From Siphonodentalium dalli (taxonomy: Eukaryota; Mollusca; Scaphopoda; Gadilida; Siphonodentaliidae): a DNA stretch of 64,000 nt. The stretch covers positions 55,067,762 to 55,131,761 of the forward strand of contig CP136061.1 in the NCBI GenBank assembly GCA_032622095.1, written 5' to 3'. Numbering within the stretch: position 1 is the stretch's first letter; the number at the start of each line of letters is the position of its first letter. The translations under genes and the position numbers were made by a program. This document shows, piece by piece, positions 1-11,340 of the stretch. The notes under the pieces are model-generated. The model saw only the letters and a list, made by a program, of their open reading frames with translations, was not told the origin of the DNA and searched no databases.

Positions 1-229
1 ATTAAACCAATAACAATTATAATGACTTCAGCCCATCTGAAGATATCACTCTGCAGCACAAATGTCCAAGTCTAATGTTAATACCATGTGATGTTTATTG
101 CTTTCTTTATCAGATTATTTGCGCATCAATTGGCATAAGAGACATCAGAAAATAATATAGCCTTATCAATAGCTAAGTAATTCAAAGGCATGGGTTGGAA
201 TTTGTGAATTGGGTTTAAAGTCGCTCCAA

Positions 230-690
230 ACAAATTTACCAGTACATAACACAAGATTATGGACCGATTTAAACCAAATTTGGTGTGGTGACTCGGGGTA
301 CCCTTAGCAGAGTTATAATGGTGTTAGTTTTTCAAAAAATTTTACTTTAATTTTTTTTTTTTTATTATTTAAACAAAAAATATTTTATTATATATTATTT
401 TAATTTATTTATTTATATTCATTTTTTTATATATATAAATTGAGTAAGGAAATCAATCTAAACATTTTTTTTTTTAGCAAATAATTTTTTTCAAAAAAGG
501 GCCATAACTCAGTTAAGTAGTTTGATCTGTATTTTGGGCTGAGAAACTCACAGTCGCACATACCAAATTTCGTTGCGATCAGATAGAAAATATTTGAGTT
601 ATCGCACCATGCGTAAAGTGTCTACGTACAGACAGACGCACGGCAAGTGGTCAATCCAGACAACGACACTATGTTTACCATACTATGGTA
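230..690. repeat. Dispersed module repeat (CCAAATTTGGT / GCCATAACTC type)
   Basis: The segment contains GACCGATTTAAACCAAATTT, GGGCCATAACTCAGTTAAGT and TGGTCAATCCAGA. Related copies lie at 52420-52640 (same orientation) and 25980-26440 (opposite orientation). The middle is A/T homopolymer. There is no coding potential. The first 230 bases of the window and 690-836 show nothing recognisable. Confidence 0.7.
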
Positions 691-841
691 TGGGTAATCA
701 TAAAAACAAAATGTAAAATCCAAGATAGTCATGTATTTTAATGAATTTTCCACAAAAAAATGATGGCTTACATCTATTTAAGCTCATCCGAAATATCCAT
801 AGAAATTTTTTGACAAACAGATGAGGGATGTGGCCTGTATG

Positions 842-2135
842 CACTGGGGGGAAACTGTTTCACAAGAATCGATTCTATCGCCTATCGGGTTCCGTCTCTA
901 TCGAATTAAGTCCCGTCTCTTTCGCAACTTGAAACAAATGTTTTCAATGTGTTGACCTCCATTTATACACTAAATGTTAAAACAGAACGTATTTTACAAA
1001 AACTATCGCTAGATTGTGTCTTTGTGTGTAATTATTGGTGATAATAATGCGAAGTCGGCTATTTTTTTTGCACACTTAGAAGCGTAATGTGTTTGTGTGC
1101 ATTTCCTTTGTAAATTAAGCAGCATTTTGATGCTCCTTTTATCGGCCTTTTTACCTTTTAATTAGACTGAAATATGTCTTCTTGTATGATCGAACATCAG
1201 AACACGATTACAGCACATGGCTCCTCGATGGCTCCTCACAGTAAAACACCCTCAAATTAATCCATCAAAAGAAGCAACGCAATGTTCCGATTCTAATGTG
1301 ATTTTTATGTTCACGATCGGTTCTTTCGCCCCCCTATTTAATGCAATATTATATTCGACCAGATAGTTCATTTGTGTTTCTAGTTGCCATATTACCATAT
1401 ATGGTTCAAACTATAGTCACAGCAACACCAATATGAGGTTTTCAGTAGTCCCAAAGCATCATAGGTTGGATATTAAAGATTATCGGTCGATCATCTTTAA
1501 TATCTGACCTATGATCGTTTGGGACCACTAAAACTCATCTATTGATTTACTTTGGCTACATTTTAAACCATATATGACCATGTATTGTCATTGGGCAACT
1601 ATAGATGTACAATCAAATAATCTGATCGAATATGAATGTACTGTAAACAGGAACGAAAGAACCGATCGTGAACATAAACATCACAATAGAATCGGAACCT
1701 TTTGTTGCTTTTTGAGGCACTAATTTGAAGGACTTGTACGGCGAGGAACCGTCGGGAGGTAGTGTGTTATAATTATCTAATGTTCAACCATAAAATTTGA
1801 CAAGTTTCAGTCCAATTTAAAGTTGACAAGGCCGATAATCTGAGCATCAAAGTGCTGCTTAATTTGCATGGGAAATGCACCCAAATGCACTAAGTCTCTA
1901 ACTGCGCACAACATGCAGCCGATTTTGCATTACTGTCACCAATAAACACGTATAAAGACATAATCTGTCGATTGTTATTGGAGAATACATTCTGTTTTGA
2001 CATTCAGTCTATAAACAACGGTCAAAACTTTGAAAATATGTTTTATAAATCGCGAAAGAGTCGGAACTTAATTCGATAGAGACGGAACCGGAAGGGCGAT
2101 AGAATCGATTCTGGTGAAACAGTTTCCCCCCAGTG
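842..2135. mobile_element. 1.3-kb foldback DNA element with 5-bp target duplication
   Basis: The left end reads CACTGGGGGGAAACTGTTTC and the right end is its reverse complement. The two halves are homologous inverted arms almost to the centre near 1487, for example CGATCGGTTCTTTCG near 1314 against its inverse near 1660, and AATTAAGCAGCATTTTGATG near 1115 against its inverse near 1850. The element is flanked by a direct repeat GTATG at 837-841 and 2136-2140. No transposase is visible. A 5-bp duplication and a CAC start are compatible with Transib-type elements, but that assignment is only inference. Confidence 0.85.
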
Positions 2136-2140
2136 GTATG

Positions 2141-3113
2141 GTGTGCTGAAGGATTTAGTCTTGCAAAAAAAAATTCTAGTTTTCAAATACACCTACTTCC
2201 AGTATTTTCATCTGATGAGATTGTTTCTACCCTCTTCTCTGTGACATGTGATTCACCATCTGGCTGGTGCAATTCTGTGAGAGAATATGTGGAGAAAACA
2301 GAAGTTTATATTTGTGACATACATAATTTATCTGTCACTGAACATGTCTTCAGTGACAGAGTATAGATATGAATTTCAATAATACACACTTTCAATGTTG
2401 GCCCTCAATGGAATAAGGTGTTGATAGGTTAACTGGATCATGGATAATCAGTGTTTGCTAAGTGTCACTGACCTTATTACTGCATGGGATCTTCTTGATC
2501 TTGACCAGTTGTTATTCTGTGGGACTTTAAAGACATGATTTTGAACCACTCCCATATCTGGTCCACTAAATTCACTTGAAAGAACCCTGCCTTGACCAAA
2601 CAAGTGTTATCGCCATAGGTTCATGATGAACCGTTCATCCAGTTATCCCATCAACATGCTATAACTTTTTTTAGGTGAACTAATAGAAGAACTTACAATT
2701 CGGAATAATAGTACAGGGTGGAAAATCTCCAAAATCATAATAACAGTACAATTTGGAACAATAGCACAGGGTACTTAATTATAAGAGTACCAGATATTCC
2801 CTATACTAGTACATAGTTTATCATGTGTTTATCTCTCACATTTACAATAATTTATTGTAAATATTAACAATAGACACTAGTGAATATAAAGTTAAATATG
2901 TACCCATTAACTGCAGTAAACATGTATACTTCTATTTTTGAGCAGTTCATACTGACATTTTATTAATCAAAGAATTAGGCAGGTTCACATATCAGACATG
3001 GTAAAAATTATTAAACGTACAGGGCCAACTAAGGAACGTATAGGTGCACATTTCAATTGAAAAAAAAAATAAACATACATGTATGACTATAGGCACTCGA
3101 GAGTAACAGTTAC
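2141..3113. other. AT-rich stretch, no gene recognised
   Basis: The short open frame at 2133-2366 begins inside the end of the foldback element and has no recognisable domain or splice context. No tandem or inverted structure stands out. If the - strand coiled-coil gene continues downstream, its next exon could lie here, but none was recognised. Confidence 0.4.
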
Positions 3114-3182
3114 CAATTTCTTGCTGTTTATCTTGCTGTTTCTGTTCATCTTGCTGTTTCTTTTCCTCTAGTTTCTTCTGAG
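3114..3182 (-). CDS. Coiled-coil gene, downstream exon B
   Basis: The exon is bounded by CTTTTTAG on its 5' side and GTAACT on its 3' side. It reads two bases, 22 codons, one base. The product is Q/K/E-rich with a repeated QQD-QKQQDKQQ pattern. Confidence 0.5.
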
Positions 3183-4157
3183 CTAAAAAGTTTGAAGAGT
3201 TTCATTTCAGTATGGTACATGTATAAGATTTCTTTTCAAATCTATACATTTGAACTTGAGACCAAGAAAATATATCTATTCAAGCCTGCTAAGTGCAAAT
3301 ATTATGCAATTTTCTCCAATTTAACAGGGCTGCACATATCAAAGGAATAAGGCAATATCAAAGAATGAACACACATAACTCATAAGCCAGTGCTCCCTTA
3401 CATTTTATTTTATCAATTTAATATTGTTCTTGAGATATATTTATGGTTTTACCACTATGGGTGAAATTAGTTAGTCCTTATTGTTTATTTTAACGGACAC
3501 CCACAATACAGCAGCTGCCAAAAGCCATTTCCAAAAAATTAAAATTTATAATAATATTGTAAATCCAGTTTCAGATATTAAAAGTTATGAAGTCAACAAT
3601 TAATTTCTTCAGATAAAGTCAACAGTTTAAAAATAATAAAGTCTTCAATTTAGTTAAAATTTCAGATTAAGTCTCCCTAAATTTCCTGAAGTCTCCCTAA
3701 ATTTCCTGGAGGGAGACTTCAAGTCTCCCTGTTCTGAACCTCTAGCCTGAGGCCTGGGGTGAATATCTGAAAAGTGTGCAATTTGAAGTTACGACCATTA
3801 GCCTTATAATTACAGAAGTGTGTGCAACAGGAAAAAAACAAATAATATTTTTTTCTATTAAAGTATCATAGTACTTATAAAGAGGTACATGTATCTGAGG
3901 CTCCCTATGGGATATATGGGAGACTGGCACAATATATTTAATGCTGCACCAGTCATGAAGGTGTTAAAAATGCACCAAGTCAAATCTCAAATTTTAAATT
4001 GTGAAACACTATAATTAATGACATGGTTAAAAATATTTTAACAATTAATGAAAATATCACAACTTCGGGTAAAAGTACTGTAACAAACAACATACCACAA
4101 AATAATTGAACATTTCTTGATTCCAGTTCTTTGACATTGTCCTCCAGTTTTTCTTTG
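3114..4157 (-). CDS. Partial coiled-coil protein gene, two exons
   Basis: I do not recognise the protein. Two - strand exons are visible. Exon A (4157..4096, 62 bp) follows a CATTTTAG acceptor, ends at a GTATG donor, and encodes KEKLEDNVKELESRNVQLFC. Exon B (3182..3114, 69 bp) follows a CTTTTTAG acceptor, ends at GTAACT, and encodes QKKLEEKKQQDEQKQQDKQQ then EI. Exon A ends in phase 1 and exon B begins with the two bases needed to complete the codon, so they join in frame. The sequence is charged and Q/K/E-rich with leucine spacing, typical of a coiled coil. About 28 bases upstream of each exon are nearly identical, so the exons look like products of an internal duplication. The gene's start, end and remaining exons were not found. 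Confidence 0.5.
3183..4095. other. Intron of the coiled-coil gene with short local duplications
   Basis: An AAGTCTCCCTAAATTTCCTG phrase is repeated at about 3672-3708, followed by its inverted partner GGAGGGAGACTT. Near 3895-3965 there is a degenerate end resembling the TTAA-element family (CTCCCTATGGGA, then ATGCTGCACCAGTCATGAAG). There is no other gene content. Confidence 0.4.
4096..4157 (-). CDS. Coiled-coil gene, upstream exon A
   Basis: The exon is bounded by CATTTTAG and GTATGTTG. It reads one base, 20 codons, one base. KEKLEDN here corresponds to QKKLEEK in exon B. The open frame runs on into the intron, so the exon call rests on the splice signals and the phase match with exon B. Confidence 0.5.
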
Positions 4158-5361
4158 CTAAAATGTTTTAAGAGTTTCATTTCAAGATAGATATTGGATA
4201 ATTTCAATCTTTCAAATTAATGATATGAAGCAAGGAACACTCAGGACGCTCAAGTCGCTGATAAACAAATGCCAATGGTCCAGCCAATGACATATACTGG
4301 AAATAGTTCATTTATAAAGGATCTCAGTTGAGTTTCTATTTAATACCGGTATATGGAATTTATTAACCGAGTTCATTAAATTTGATTTGAGCAAAGGTTT
4401 ACCGAGGCTCAAATCGAATTTACATGATTAAATAAATGCAAAGTTTTTATTGAAAACAACAATCATAAACTTCAGCGATCACAAGTCATTTAAATTATGA
4501 TGTGACATCATCGCACGCACTAATATTACACGTGTGTCTTACCAATAATTATGAAGCTGGTTTTGTGAATTAATTACATGTATGTGATAAATTAGAAATA
4601 TGTTTCCAGAGTGCCATAATATTGGATACGGTACAAAATTCATGGAAATAACTTCTTTATGGTTTTCTTTGTTTAAATGTTATCACCCTACTACTATGTG
4701 TGACATAATTATTATTTCGACGACACTAATATTTATTGTTACAGCATGTAAAAAAAACATTTTAAATGTCGCATACCAAACACGACTACATAATTATTGT
4801 TTCATTGCTTTACTGTGACCAGCAAACATGCGAAAGTGCTGCATGTTTTTTATCTGTACATATCGGTCTAATTTGTCATGTGCTGAGAGCAACATAATGT
4901 ACAACACAAATTTGTCGCTTTCAACGTGAACAACAAAACATCTGACATTATCACATTTTTTGTGGCGCACCGAAAGCGACAAATTAGGTTCGAAAGCAAT
5001 GAAACATCAACATTTTGTCACTTGTAAGTTTATTGCATGACAAATTATGTAAAATGTCACATGTTTTCTTGCATTCCGAAGGCGACACAACCTCACAAAA
5101 CTTCACTTGCAACAAAATGTGCGACATAATGTTTTGTCAATTTGAACTCGCGATGACTAATGTTGCATTAGCAAATGCTGAATTTGTATTCATCCAAACC
5201 TAATTTCAATTATCAGATTATCTAAAAATCTTAATTTTTTTTATTGAGAAGTTGTCTCCAAATTGTGATAGGCCTAGAAACACAATTAAAATGTCAACTG
5301 GTCAACTAGTCTGACTCAGACCTGGTAATATGGCTAATGGGGTAAGCCATGATCAGCAGAT
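4158..5361. other. AT-rich region with a probable foldback core
   Basis: GTTTCATTGCTTT at 4799 faces GAAAGCAATGAAAC at 4993, and TTTGTCGCTTTC at 4911 faces GAAAGCGACAAATT at 4972. These point to a small inverted-repeat element, but its ends were not defined. No exon of the coiled-coil gene was recognised here. Confidence 0.35.
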
Positions 5362-5920
5362 CAGGTCAGGCACATCCTTAATTCCACTATTATAGTGATA
5401 TTCCACTATTATAGTGGTATTTGACCATTACCGTTTTGTTAATTTGATAAAAGTGGGATAATCCAAAAGCATATTTGCCACCAATATTATTCAAAATCAG
5501 ATCGCACTAACTCGATACCATGCATATAGTTTGTCCAGGAGCATTATTATTATTATTAATCAATCATGACGACACACGATAAGCAACTCAATTTAATAGC
5601 ATGTAATTAGTCGAAATATTGTTATGAAGGAGCGATTGAGTCATCCTGCTATTGTCATTTAGAACTGGATATATTAGTAATAGTATAATATTATTGAATA
5701 TCAAAGCTGGCGCAAGAGATTGCACAACGAATTTTGTCGGAAGACTGTTCATATTCGCTGCGATATTGTTATGACTTATGGGTGACATTTGGCTGTGCAC
5801 TGGTATGCGCCGTCTTCTATTCCCTACGCAAATAAAGGAAACATGAATATGTTATAGTCAAATATCACTATAATAGAGGAATATCGCTATAATAGTGCAA
5901 TTCAGGATGTGCCTGACCTG
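5362..5920. mobile_element. Inverted-repeat DNA element with ~60-bp ends
   Basis: The left end CAGGTCAGGCACATCCTTAA and the following ~40 bases (CACTATTATAGTGATATTCC...) are matched in inverse by the sequence ending at 5920. The CACTATTATAGTG phrase is itself palindromic and occurs twice in each end. No coding region is seen. The right edge coincides with the insertion point of the MULE at 5923. No clear target duplication was found for this element. Confidence 0.75.
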
Positions 5921-5922
5921 TG

Positions 5923-6945
5923 GGGTCCGTGACTACCCGCCCCCGAGACAACCCGCCCCCTTTCACTCTGAGACAACCCGCCCCCGGACAACCCGCCCCC
6001 AAAATTCAATTAGCGGTAATCAGTGGCTAATTAGGAGGTGTGGTGGGATTATGAGATGTTTGTTTAACGAAACTGGGTTGTTTTTTTTTTATAGATTTTT
6101 ATTTGATTTAACAACATGGACAACAATACATACACATGTAATATAATATAACTTGTGAACACAAAAATGCATCAACGATAATATGTTTATTTATTAATGA
6201 ACGAAATTTAAAAACGGAATGAGCGAAGATTAAAAACAAAATTTAATAAGTTTAACAAACGAACAATGATTAATTTGGGGCTGGTGCCTCCTTCTGCAGA
6301 AGTGGGGCCATGGTATAGAAATCTAAGCCGGTCCCCATTGTATTCTTTCGTCTATGCCATGCTTCGATGTCGTTGTTGGTGCGGACGTCATACGAGTATA
6401 TGCTCCAACTCTATGGGGGGATGATGAGCTCATGATCCACTGGCGCTGCATGTAGTCTAGGACCTTCAGACGTTCTGTCATAGTACTCCTGGAACGTTTC
6501 TCTTATTTGTGGAGCCGGGAGGAAGTGAAGAGCCAGCAACTGACGGATGAAGTTGTGCAATGGACCCTTCTGGCCATATGCCGTCATCAGTGAGATGAAT
6601 CCCGACCACTAAGTGTTGTGATAACACACCGTGATAATGAACCATTTGCATCAAATGTTTGTTTTGAAAGCACCCATTTTAATTAGTCTTCACTTAGGCC
6701 TACCTTAAGTGCCGTTCAGTTGTCAAAACATTGTGTCATTCTTTATCCCAGTCCACGCATTGACATAATTAATGAATAAACACATGTTTTGTTGATCAAA
6801 ATCTTTAATAATATATCATCAAAGAACATAAAAGAACATAATCACTATTAACTATTTCTGGACAACCCGCCCTCATTTATCGGGACAACCCGCCCCCAAA
6901 ATAGCATAGGGGCGGGTTGTCTCGGGGGCGGGTAGTCCCGTTCCC
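5923..6945. mobile_element. Mutator-like (MULE) element with GC-rich termini
   Basis: Terminal inverted repeats of about 37 bp are present: left GGGTCCGTGACTACCCGCCC then CCGAGACAACCCGCCCC, and right the near-perfect inverse. GACAACCCGCCCCC is repeated several times in the subterminal regions. GACCTGTG at 5915-5922 is duplicated at 6946-6953, an 8-bp target duplication in the MULE range. A decayed transposase lies inside on the - strand. The element sits in the last bases of the inverted-repeat element at 5362-5920, so it is the younger insertion. Confidence 0.85.
6270..6603 (-). pseudogene. MULE transposase C-terminal remnant, frameshifted
   Basis: Translated on the - strand, one frame gives GPLHNFIRQLLALHFLPAPQ and IRETFQEYYDRTSEGP. 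A shifted frame then gives WSIYSYDVRTNNDIEAWHRR followed by KN and a TAA stop at 6270-6272. The phrase RTNNDxEAWHRR-N after an LPAP region matches the C-terminal part of MULE transposases, which is common in metazoan elements. At least two frame changes are needed, and the DDE catalytic part is absent, so it is non-functional. Identification is from memory of the family. Confidence 0.75.
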
Positions 6946-6953
6946 GACCTGTG

Positions 6954-7685
6954 AAATTTCGAGATGCCGGCAACCAAAATGCTAATATTGTCCTATATAT
7001 CACTTTTTCAGTCACTGCGTTCATAAAAGAATTTGAACATACAAAGGTGGCAATAAAAAGACCAATGACGAGTCTTCTAAATCATCGTCATCATTGTTGT
7101 AAATCGAATCTAATCGATGTTGTAAAAATATTTAAGACTTCGTCGTTGGTCGCCATTTTAAGTTGTTGTTGTAAAATGACAGTCGTTCAAACTTTATCAG
7201 AACCATGGTTATCATTTTACGGTGAATACCGAGCTTTGCCGAATGCTGCACTGATACAACTGATTCTGTGTACAGTATAAGGTAGCCTCGCGTTACCAAC
7301 GAATCACACGCCCGTTCGTCGAATGGAGCAACTTGACTCTAACAATAACTATGGGTTGAAATTGAGCTCGTAGTTTGATTTTACTGTATCGTTGAATGAC
7401 GAGAATAGTGCTGTAAATTTACTTGGCAGTTTGGAGATGGGCGAATGTGGTTTACAACTTCCATATATATGGTGATTCCAACTTCAAATTGGAATTTTCC
7501 CAACGCTTGTTATCCGTGGTAGACCCCCATTTGGGTATTATCACCAGGCGCGTCAGTGCAAGTGAGAAGGAAGTTGAGTGGATAGTAGTGACAAGTTTGT
7601 CAGTTATAAGAATATCGTGTACAGATAAAAGCAACAAAGGTTGCTGACTTGCTGTTGGGTTTATGGTTGAAGGTGGTAAGCAGTC
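6954..7685. other. No gene recognised
   Basis: Open frames of 109 codons at 6951-7280 and 74 codons at 7423-7647 lack recognisable domains and splice context. No repeat structure was noticed. Confidence 0.4.
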
Positions 7686-7689
7686 CTCC

Positions 7690-8600
7690 TGAACTGGTCA
7701 GTCAGGGTCAGAGCGCTTACTTAGATCAGACGGGAGTTGATTCCAAAGTTTTGCTGTGCTTGGGAAGAATGAGTGTCTAAAGTAATTTGGCCCAGTGTGA
7801 ATTCGACGACACGTGTCAGCATTGCTATATCTGCTATGTCTGAGTGGTTTCTGGAGGTAATCTGGAATAGTGATATATACTCATCTACTATATTACTTGG
7901 TTATGGACTATTTTACTGAAGAGGGATAATTTTGAGATGGTTCTTCTGTCCTCAAGGGGTTTCAGTTTTAATTCTTCCCTCATTTTTGACAGACTTGAGA
8001 ATCTTGAATAGTCAATAATAATCCAACGGATGGTCCGGTTTTGTATTCGTTCAATTTTAGTTATGTTTTCTAAAGTATGAGGGGACCAAATTGCAGCGGC
8101 ATATACTCTAACTTTTGTCTAACCACGGCCTGATAAGCTGCTTTCTTGAGTGCCTTATTTTGTGTTTTAACATTCCTTTTTAGGAATCTCAGGGACTGAT
8201 TTGCACTTAAAGTTGTTCGTTGTATGTGGGCATTGAACCAAAGGTTGCTTGTGAGGTCGATTCCAAAATATCGCGTATTATTAACATGATCAAGTACCGG
8301 TACTCGAGAGTGGAGGATGCATGTAATACAAAATTATGGGTTTTGCTTTGCGGCTGACTGAAGACTTTTTGAGGGGTTAACGGCCATATTCCAATTTTGC
8401 TCCTATATGCCTGTTGTTTGTTTAGGTCGTTTTGTAATTGTTTGCGTTGTGTCTTTTGCGTTATTTATAGTCATGTATATATAGTTTAGTGTCATATCAA
8501 CAAATAGGCGTGTTTGAGAGGTAATGTGGTTTGGTAAATCGTTGATGTAGAACAAGATAACACATAGTAGCCTAGGGCTATTCCACACATAACCAGCATG
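7690..8600 (-). pseudogene. Non-LTR retrotransposon reverse-transcriptase fragment
   Basis: On the - strand, shifting frames give FYINDLPNHITSQTRLF with a following D-M-T in place of ADDT, then TINNAKDT, later LRFLKRNVKTQNKALKKAAY and AVVRQKLEY, and finally HSFFPSTAKLWNQLPSDLS. These match the order of RT motifs and the C-terminal LWNQLP signature of jockey/CR1-like LINE proteins. Several frameshifts and stops make it a dead 3' fragment. No poly(A) or target duplication was located. Confidence 0.75.
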
Positions 8601-9059
8601 TTATAACATGTCAATTTGCATGAAGAAGACACGATTACCCATTCGGAAATAAATTTATGTATGTATCCGCACGTCAACTAGCACAACATACCGTATTCTT
8701 GCTGATGGCGATCGATATTTTTCATCGTCTTAATCCGAAATTAATTTGCGACCGCCACTTGTCGGGACATGAAATTAAAATATCCAACAACACCAGTTGC
8801 AAATAAAAAAAAACGATTGAAATTGTTCTTATCGAACCGGTTAATGTGTAATATAATATTCTGGGATCTTATGTTTAATCCAATTTGCTACTTTTTATCA
8901 AACGTTTTGGCCGAAATGGCTGTAACTTGTAAATTGCAAGTCCCTGGTTTTACACCGCTCCCCAAAATGGACTTTGCCCCATGGAGCCACGTCTCTGATG
9001 CATACCGGCGAATATATACATGCAGTGTCCCTTGGACCCAGCCAACCATGCAGGTGCGA

Positions 9060-11100
9060 GTTGGCTCGGGACGAGCTGGCCCAGTCTGATTGGACCGAGT
9101 GACCCATGTAGCCCGGTGGCTTAGGGTCAAAATTTAGCAAAATCGTGACAGACCGGATTAAAGCATGAAACTTTGCCGATATGTAAAATGGAATATGGGG
9201 AAAAAATTTGGAGGGGGGTGCCCGGGCTGCGGGTTATGGTTCAGGAGAATTTCTTGTTTCCATGGTAACGTCATAACATATTTGGGGAAAAGTGAAAAAA
9301 TGCCCCAGTATGGAAACAGTTAGACTTGTGTTTGAATAAATGATGTGAACTCATAGTGCAATCAATGGTTCATCAACTGAACTGGGTCACTAGGACATGT
9401 AGGGTCAAGGTCAAACACTAAGGTCAAGGTCATTGGAAAATATATCATTTTTCTGTCTATTTTTTATTGATGGTCTCATATGCCGCCAACCCTAAAGCTC
9501 TAGTCATAAAGGCATTCCCTTTCATAAATGCACAAAAAATATGTCATCACCACTATGTTCAATTTGGTATATGATATACTTTATTTCATATGGTCATTGT
9601 TTACTTTTGATAACCTTAAGTTTAGATCATCACATTTTTTAGATACCACTTTTTATGGTATTTGTGCAATTACGGCCTGGACTATGCTAAAGATAAATCA
9701 AGTAAATTTTAATTTGACCCTCACAAATAAATATTAAATATAGTCATACGACGTAAATATAGAGCGATTGTGTTGGGTTAATATTAATATTAGAGTTTTT
9801 GAGTTGAGTTGGTAATTTTAATACATAACATACATCTTGTTGCCATGGCTATTATATTTGCATTTGCATTGCCATCGCGTGACCTTTTTGACATCTTGTG
9901 ACGTCATCAGTGATATAGAGTATTCCAATACCTACAAAATGACACATCACCTGTTAAATTCAATCTCAATGACATCCCCATAAATGGGATACTATCCCCC
10001 CGTCATAATGGTAACACATTAGGGTACATAATAATACAAAAGAAGTTAAGTTATGGAGTGGGTGCACCAGGGGTCCTACCAGCTCATGGACTAATGCAAC
10101 AAATTGAGGTAGGTTAATCATACAGACAAATAATATGACCTAAAGTGATAAAGACAGCATTTTTTTTACAATGACCTTGACCTTTCACAATGACCTTGAC
10201 CATTGAGATGAGTACTGGCGGTCCGTTATGGAGAATATATTTATATAAATATTATTATATAACTATATCCACCAATAAGTCCACTGCTATCACCAATATA
10301 CTTCATATATGATCATTTTCCAGAATTTTCAGATATCACACACTGTTGCTATGGTAACATCATTTTTCAGGAAACTGAGTGATATGAAGCGTGTCAACGT
10401 TGGTTTCCAATGTCTCCAGTATATGGGCTTTATGAAAAAATATGTTGCTGAAAATCCACAAAACATTTTACGAAACCCATTTTTTTATTACAAATGACAG
10501 GCTATTACCATGGCAGTTGGCAGCTCAGATGAAAAATTCTGAAATTTCAGGCCCTGATTATGACAATTCAAACAGTTCAAACTGGAAAAAAGAATACATC
10601 TATAAGGCAGTTCATACACCAAATTGAAGGCAAGAAACCTTCGATTCTACATAAATTACATGGTTTGGGTTAATTGCGAAATAGGGACATTTAGGGGCAA
10701 GTGAATGCTGAATTACTAGTTGTAAATGAACAAATTACTAAATGACCTTGACCTTAGTGGATGACCTTGACACAAATGCCTCTCCCCATTTATATTATGA
10801 AGTGGCCAACCACTTGTATTCTGAACTTAGATACTAATATCAAATATAGTACCAATTAGTTTAACAGAAACAGGTATTTTCCTCCAATTTTCCAGATGCT
10901 GTTGCCATGGAAACCAGATTTATTCCTCACCACGATCTGGTAGTCCGGGCACCCCCCGCCAAAAAGATTACCCTATGTTCAAAGAACATATGTACCAAAT
11001 GTCATGCTTTAATCCGGCCAGTCACGATTTTGGTGTTAATCCACTGGGCTAATGGGAGAGCTGGCCCGTTTCCATCTCTCGTAACGTTCGGTGTCCGCGC
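9060..11100. mobile_element. Element with ~200-bp inverted arms and AAGGTCA-rich core
   Basis: Left arm (about 9070-9270) and right arm (about 10895-11090) are inverted copies. Shared phrases include AATCGTGACxGxCCGGATTAAA, GGGGTGCCCGG and GTTTCCATGG. The core has no convincing gene. It contains clustered TGACCTTGACC/GGTCAAGGTCA repeats near 9403-9440, 10170-10205 and 10741-10773. Exact ends and target duplication were not resolved. Confidence 0.65.
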
Positions 11101-11340
11101 ATACATGTATGTATTTTTTTTTTTAAAGAAGTCAGCTGAATTTTTGCCAGGCCGCTAAATATTACAGGTGGTGAAAAATAACAGATTAAAAAAATTCGAA
11201 ATCTGATTATTCGATCTGAGCTTTGGAGGGTGCATGATTCGTAGTCTCAATTAAAAAAAATTTACCCCCCCCCCCCGAAACCAAATAAATCGTAACTTAG
11301 TGTCATTATTAAATCCGACTATGTATCTGTAATTGATTGA

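Noticed and set aside
5015-5203. Short open frames on both strands in 4.6-5.8 kb
   Set aside because: Near the length expected by chance in this composition, with no splice context or domain.
8888-9140. Overlapping open frames of ~80 codons on both strands
   Set aside because: They lie across the left arm of the inverted element; the right arm does not preserve the frame.
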